From PSLL01 sp050259195 (GTDB lineage Bacteria > Desulfobacterota_D > UBA1144 > Nemesobacterales > CSP1-2): 16,687 nt of DNA. Shown piece by piece: positions 13,714 through 16,687 of this stretch. The stretch lies in assembly GCA_050259195.1 (NCBI GenBank), contig JBLNAE010000365.1, positions 1-16,687 on the forward strand, read 5' to 3'. Below the pieces are notes generated by a model. It did no database searches. It worked only from the letters and a program-made list of their open reading frames with translations, and was not told the DNA's origin. Numbering within the stretch: the stretch's first letter is position 1; every line of letters starts with the position of its first letter. Position numbers and translations under genes: made by a program.

Positions 13714-14026
13714 AAACTTTCTGTGCCAAACAATATAGTTTAGGGAAACAACTCACCTTTGTCAAATCCCACCTATGTTGTAGCGGCCAACCTCGTGTCC
13801 GCACCATAATTGCACCCACACTTTATTACCGGATGAGATACAACAGTTTGCAATAGTCGAATGGGATTGCCTCTATAACAATCACAACAACCATACGAGA
13901 GGCATGGGTTATGTGCTCAAATGCGATTTAAGACCCATAACTTCCAATACATTATGAACATAACACGTATACTTGAAAAAGCCTTCAAGAGTTTATAGAA
14001 TTATACACTCACGGAGGTTAAAACCT
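13714..14026. other. Intergenic region, tRNA to ClpX-like gene
   Basis: It holds the divergent tRNA promoter (13737-13765) on the minus strand. No convincing gene is seen. On the plus strand only weak promoter-like boxes precede the ClpX-like gene. The frame before its ATG is open back to a TTG at 13973, but that extension lacks a ribosome binding site. Confidence 0.5.
13737..13765 (-). promoter_or_regulatory. Promoter of CAU tRNA
   Basis: On the minus strand TTGACA (13765-13760) and TAAACT (13742-13737) are separated by 17 bases. The inferred start leaves a leader of about 17 bases before the tRNA. Confidence 0.55.
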
Positions 14027-15145
14027 ATGAGAAGAGGAGATAAGATATACTACATTAAAGATTTCATTCAGTCCGTTCCTCTTCATCCCCCCAAAAGGAT
14101 ATTTGAAGAGCTTGAGAGGTTAGGCTACCGGGGTCAACCTGGAGCAAGGCGCGCCGTGTCTCTTGCCGCATACAGGCATGTAAAAAGACTCAAGCTTCTA
14201 CACACAAAGAAAGTCCCAAGGCCTGAGCTTCCTCCAAGACCCAATTCAATCCTCATGGGGCCGACGGGATGTGGTAAAACCTATCTGATTGAACTCCTCT
14301 TCGGCGAGATATTTAAAATCCCTTTTGTCATAGTGGATATGACAAAGTTCACCGAATCGGGCTATGTAGGAGACGACGTTGTAAACATTCTCGTTCAACT
14401 CGTCTACACGGCCAATGAAAGTATTGACGTTGCCGAATGTGGCGTTGTAGTACTCGATGAATTTGATAAAATCGCAGGGGCATACAGCAGCGCGAGGTTT
14501 GCGGGGCAAGGAACGACAAAAGACGTCTCTGGATATGGCGTTCAAAGAGAGCTTCTTAAGATACTTGAAGGAGCGGACGTTCAGGTTCCGCTTGATTTCG
14601 GATTTTCAAGCCGCGGTCCGAGGGCACTGATTTCAACAAGAGACATTACTTTTTTTGCCGTAGGAGCATTCTCAGGGATAAGAAGCCTATTTGAAAAAGG
14701 CGGGATGGGGTTCCTTCAAAAATTAGAAGAAAATGGAGAGGGTGAGGAATCAATCGCGTATAAACTCAGTGAAGACGAAGCCAACGATGTAACAAGGTTT
14801 CATCTATTCGGATTTCTCCCGGAGCTTATTGCAAGGTTCAATAGGATCGTGCCGTTTTCCCCGCTTGATAATGACACATTGAGAGATATTTTCCTCCTTA
14901 AGGTTCAAAGATACAAAAAGGAATTTGAGGAAGAGGGATTCCAGTTGCATATAGACCCCAGAGTAGCGGATTTCGTTATAAAAGAGGCCGTAAAGAGACA
15001 AACGGGAGCAAGAGGATTAGACGTCATTATCTCTAAGCACCTCGAAGAAGTAGCGTTTGAGATATTTGGGAAAGGAGACGAGGGAGAGGTAGTTCTAACT
15101 ATAGCCTCCGGAAAGGTGTCTCATATCGTAAAGAGGCGTGCATGA
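14027..15145 (+). CDS. ClpX-like AAA+ unfoldase lacking zinc domain
   Basis: A 372-residue AAA+ protein of the ClpX/HslU branch. Visible motifs are Walker A GPTGCGKT (78-85), the pore loop GYVG (112-115), Walker B VVVLDEFDK (140-148), sensor 1 around FFAVGAF, arginine finger R270 in LPELIARF and sensor 2 TGARG (326-330). KFTESGYVGDD combines HslU-like and ClpX-like wording. The N-terminal four-cysteine zinc domain of ClpX is absent. Where ClpX has its ClpP-docking IGF loop this protein has GGMGF (225-229), so binding to a ClpP ring is possible but unproven; no peptidase gene is adjacent. I chose ATG 14027 because GGAGG lies nine bases before it; the frame could begin at TTG 13973 without such a site. 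Its stop overlaps the rimO start (ATGA). Confidence 0.85.
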   Translation: MRRGDKIYYIKDFIQSVPLHPPKRIFEELERLGYRGQPGARRAVSLAAYRHVKRLKLLHTKKVPRPELPPRPNSILMGPTGCGKTYLIELLFGEIFKIPFVIVDMTKFTESGYVGDDVVNILVQLVYTANESIDVAECGVVVLDEFDKIAGAYSSARFAGQGTTKDVSGYGVQRELLKILEGADVQVPLDFGFSSRGPRALISTRDITFFAVGAFSGIRSLFEKGGMGFLQKLEENGEGEESIAYKLSEDEANDVTRFHLFGFLPELIARFNRIVPFSPLDNDTLRDIFLLKVQRYKKEFEEEGFQLHIDPRVADFVIKEAVKRQTGARGLDVIISKHLEEVAFEIFGKGDEGEVVLTIASGKVSHIVKRRA

Positions 15146-16452
15146 GGGCATTTATTGCGAGTTTGGGCTGTTCCAAAAACCTCGTAGATAGCGAACTGAT
15201 TCTCGGCTCACTCAAAAATTCAGGATACGAGATTTCATCCCAAAAAGACGCAGACGTAATAATCGTAAATACGTGCGGATTTATTGGCGAAGCGAAGAAG
15301 GAATCTTTAAACACAATAATTGAACTTTCTAAATATAAACATCATGGCAGTTGCAAGAAACTAATCGTCACCGGATGCCTTGTCGAGAGATACGCAGATG
15401 AGCTTAGACGGGAATTCCCCGAAGTGGACGCATTCTGGGGCACAGGCGACCTTTTAAGAATCGGGGAATTTTTGGGAAAGAAAAGGATTAAAAAATTCCA
15501 TAAATCCGACCCCGGAACGCTTTATGATCCAGACACCCCCAGGGTTCTTACGACGCTTTCTTACACAGCTTATGTGAAGGTCTCTGAAGGATGCTCGAGA
15601 ACTTGCTCTTTTTGCATAATTCCAAAAATGCGCGGTCTTATGAAAAGCAGACCCGTTGATTCGATTGTTGGAGAGTTGAACAATCTCGCAAACTCAGGAG
15701 TTCAAGAGATAAATCTCATTGCTCAGGACATGACAAGCTATGGAAGGGACATCGGAACGAATCTCGAAACGCTCCTTCGAGAACTCGCAAAGGTAAACGG
15801 GATAAAGTGGATCAGGCTTTTCTACTGCTACCCCTGGGGATTTACAGACTCTCTCGTAAAACTGATTGCGGAAGAAGAAAAAATTTTGAATTACATAGAT
15901 ATTCCTCTTCAACACATAAACGATAGAATCCTGCAACTTATGGATAGAAAGACAACAAGCGATAGAATTAGAGGTATAATCCATAAACTTCGCGAAGAGA
16001 TTCCAAATTTAACCCTTCGCACCACATTTATTGTGGGGTTTCCTGGTGAAACTGAAGAAGAATTTAATGAGCTTCTTGATTTCGTAGAAGAGGTGCAGTT
16101 TGAAAGAGCCGGAGCATTTAAATACTCACAAGAAGAAGGAACAAGAGCCGGTGATATGCCCGGTCAGATTCCCAATGAGGTAAAAGAAGAGAGATATGAA
16201 AAATTAATGGAAGTCCAATCCGAGGTTTCTCTCAATAAAAATCGCGCCCTGATTGGAACCGTTCATGAAGGTTTTATTGAGGGCAGGGAGAATGGCAACT
16301 ACATCGCCAGAATCTCATCTCAAGCGCCTGAGGTTGACGGAGTTACCTATGTAAAAAGAACTAGGAAATTAAAAGTCGGCGATTTGGTTAAGATTTCAAT
16401 TATGGATGCGGATACTTATGACTTGTTTGGAGAGGTAGTTAGTAGTAGCTGA
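15142..16452 (+). CDS. rimO: Ribosomal protein S12 methylthiotransferase RimO
   Basis: RimO is a radical-SAM enzyme that adds a methylthio group to a conserved aspartate of ribosomal protein S12. The 436-residue protein has the N-terminal methylthiotransferase domain with three cluster cysteines (C10 in SLGCSKN, one in VNTCGF, one in VTGCLVERY). The radical-SAM motif CxxxCxxC follows in SEGCSRTCSFCIIPKMRG, then the barrel (WIRLFYCYPWG, DIPLQHINDRIL, TTFIVGFPGETEEEF) and a C-terminal TRAM domain (from about GTVHEGFIEG). SLGCSKNLVDSE and LIAQDMTSYG are typical of RimO rather than the tRNA enzyme MiaB. It starts within the stop of the ClpX-like gene and is thus probably co-translated with it. 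Confidence 0.94.
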   Translation: MRAFIASLGCSKNLVDSELILGSLKNSGYEISSQKDADVIIVNTCGFIGEAKKESLNTIIELSKYKHHGSCKKLIVTGCLVERYADELRREFPEVDAFWGTGDLLRIGEFLGKKRIKKFHKSDPGTLYDPDTPRVLTTLSYTAYVKVSEGCSRTCSFCIIPKMRGLMKSRPVDSIVGELNNLANSGVQEINLIAQDMTSYGRDIGTNLETLLRELAKVNGIKWIRLFYCYPWGFTDSLVKLIAEEEKILNYIDIPLQHINDRILQLMDRKTTSDRIRGIIHKLREEIPNLTLRTTFIVGFPGETEEEFNELLDFVEEVQFERAGAFKYSQEEGTRAGDMPGQIPNEVKEERYEKLMEVQSEVSLNKNRALIGTVHEGFIEGRENGNYIARISSQAPEVDGVTYVKRTRKLKVGDLVKISIMDADTYDLFGEVVSSS

Positions 16453-16464
16453 AGTTTGGTTATA

Positions 16465-16599
16465 TTATCTCATTAACTTTTTAAATTCTTCTATTGTTAA
16501 ATCTGCATCTCTTAGCATGGTTTTCAAAACTTTGGGGTGGAGAATCTTTCCCACATGATTGGGTATAGTCATATCAAATCCGGATAAACAGTGTACGTG
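16465..16599 (-). pseudogene. hicA: HicA toxin, C-terminal remnant
   Basis: The frame ends in TAA at 16465-16467 and reads MTIPNHVGKILHPKVLKTML then RDADLTIEEFKKLMR. This is the C-terminal half of HicA mRNA interferases (VTIPNHPGK...TLR..LR.AGLS.EEF). The catalytic histidine region upstream is only partly recognisable (HCLSGFD). The N-terminal half is absent: the frame meets a TGA at 16600-16602, inside a dispersed repeat. An ATG just before TIPNH could start a peptide of about 36 residues, unlikely to be active. No hicB is seen in the remaining sequence. Confidence 0.7.
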
Positions 16600-16630
16600 T
16601 CATTCTGAGCCGAAGGCGAAGAATCTATAG
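16597..16630. repeat. Dispersed TGTCATTCTGAG-type repeat
   Basis: GTGTCATTCTGAGCC then GAAGGCGAAGAATCT matches the widespread bacterial intergenic repeat whose usual form is TGTCATTCTGAGCGAAGCGAAGAATCT. A second related piece (CCCTGAGGCGAAGG) lies at about 16662-16675. It abuts the broken end of the HicA remnant, so it may mark the breakpoint. Confidence 0.65.
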
Positions 16631-16687
16631 ATTGTAAACCAAGGTGCTTCACGGAATTTACCCTGAGGCGAAGGTTCGGATGATATA

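Noticed and set aside
13973..14026. TTG start for the ClpX-like protein
   Set aside because: No ribosome binding site precedes the TTG, while ATG 14027 has GGAGG at good spacing.

Overview
The window looks like a bacterial chromosome of moderate GC with a gene-poor mobile or decayed region on the left (about 1-6458) and dense housekeeping genes on the right (6459-16465). A type A RNase P RNA, tRNA genes, a full-length LeuA, GalU, a Ycf46-type AAA+ ATPase and RimO point to a Gram-negative, possibly Desulfobacterota-like (deltaproteobacterial) or related lineage. This taxonomic guess is weak because no rRNA is present.

Left region. From 1 to about 1500 there are short, poorly conserved or decayed genes: two overlapping small ORFs, a tiny one-helix membrane protein, and a PilZ-domain fragment with a small downstream ORF. 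A degenerate tRNA-Arg-like sequence (1520-1590) follows. Next is a secreted, cysteine-containing, Ser/Thr/Asn-rich protein (1790-3436) whose GC content is clearly higher than its surroundings. A SWIM zinc-finger gene (3689-4220, minus) is broken by frameshifts and a stop. Divergent from it is a module of XRE-type repressor, DUF4337-like membrane protein, small basic ORF and tyrosine recombinase (4375-6431). The recombinase gene ends 27 bases from the 3' end of a complete tRNA-Ala(CGC), the usual arrangement for an element integrated into a tRNA. I found no second copy of the tRNA end, so the far boundary is outside the window or lost.

Right region. galU, a Ycf46-like AAA+ ATPase gene and leuA are read leftward as a likely operon. 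The leuA promoter and the promoter of the divergent tyrS share almost the same -35 box. tyrS converges on rnpB, and its last codons lie inside the 3' end of the RNase P RNA. rnpB itself follows closely after a C4 zinc-ribbon/coiled-coil gene and rnhA on the minus strand. A CAU-anticodon tRNA with its own promoter sits upstream of that group. To the right, a divergent ClpX-like AAA+ unfoldase without the ClpX zinc domain is translationally coupled (ATGA) to rimO. The window ends in a HicA toxin remnant cut by a dispersed repeat.

How the parts work together: the right side supplies leucine biosynthesis (leuA), UDP-glucose supply (galU), tyrosyl-tRNA charging (tyrS), RNA processing (rnpB, rnhA) and ribosomal protein S12 modification (rimO). 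The left side is accessory DNA. The points most worth a second look are the tyrS/rnpB overlap, the shared leuA/tyrS promoter, the ClpX-like/RimO pair, the tRNA-Ala integration site and the tRNA-Arg remnant.
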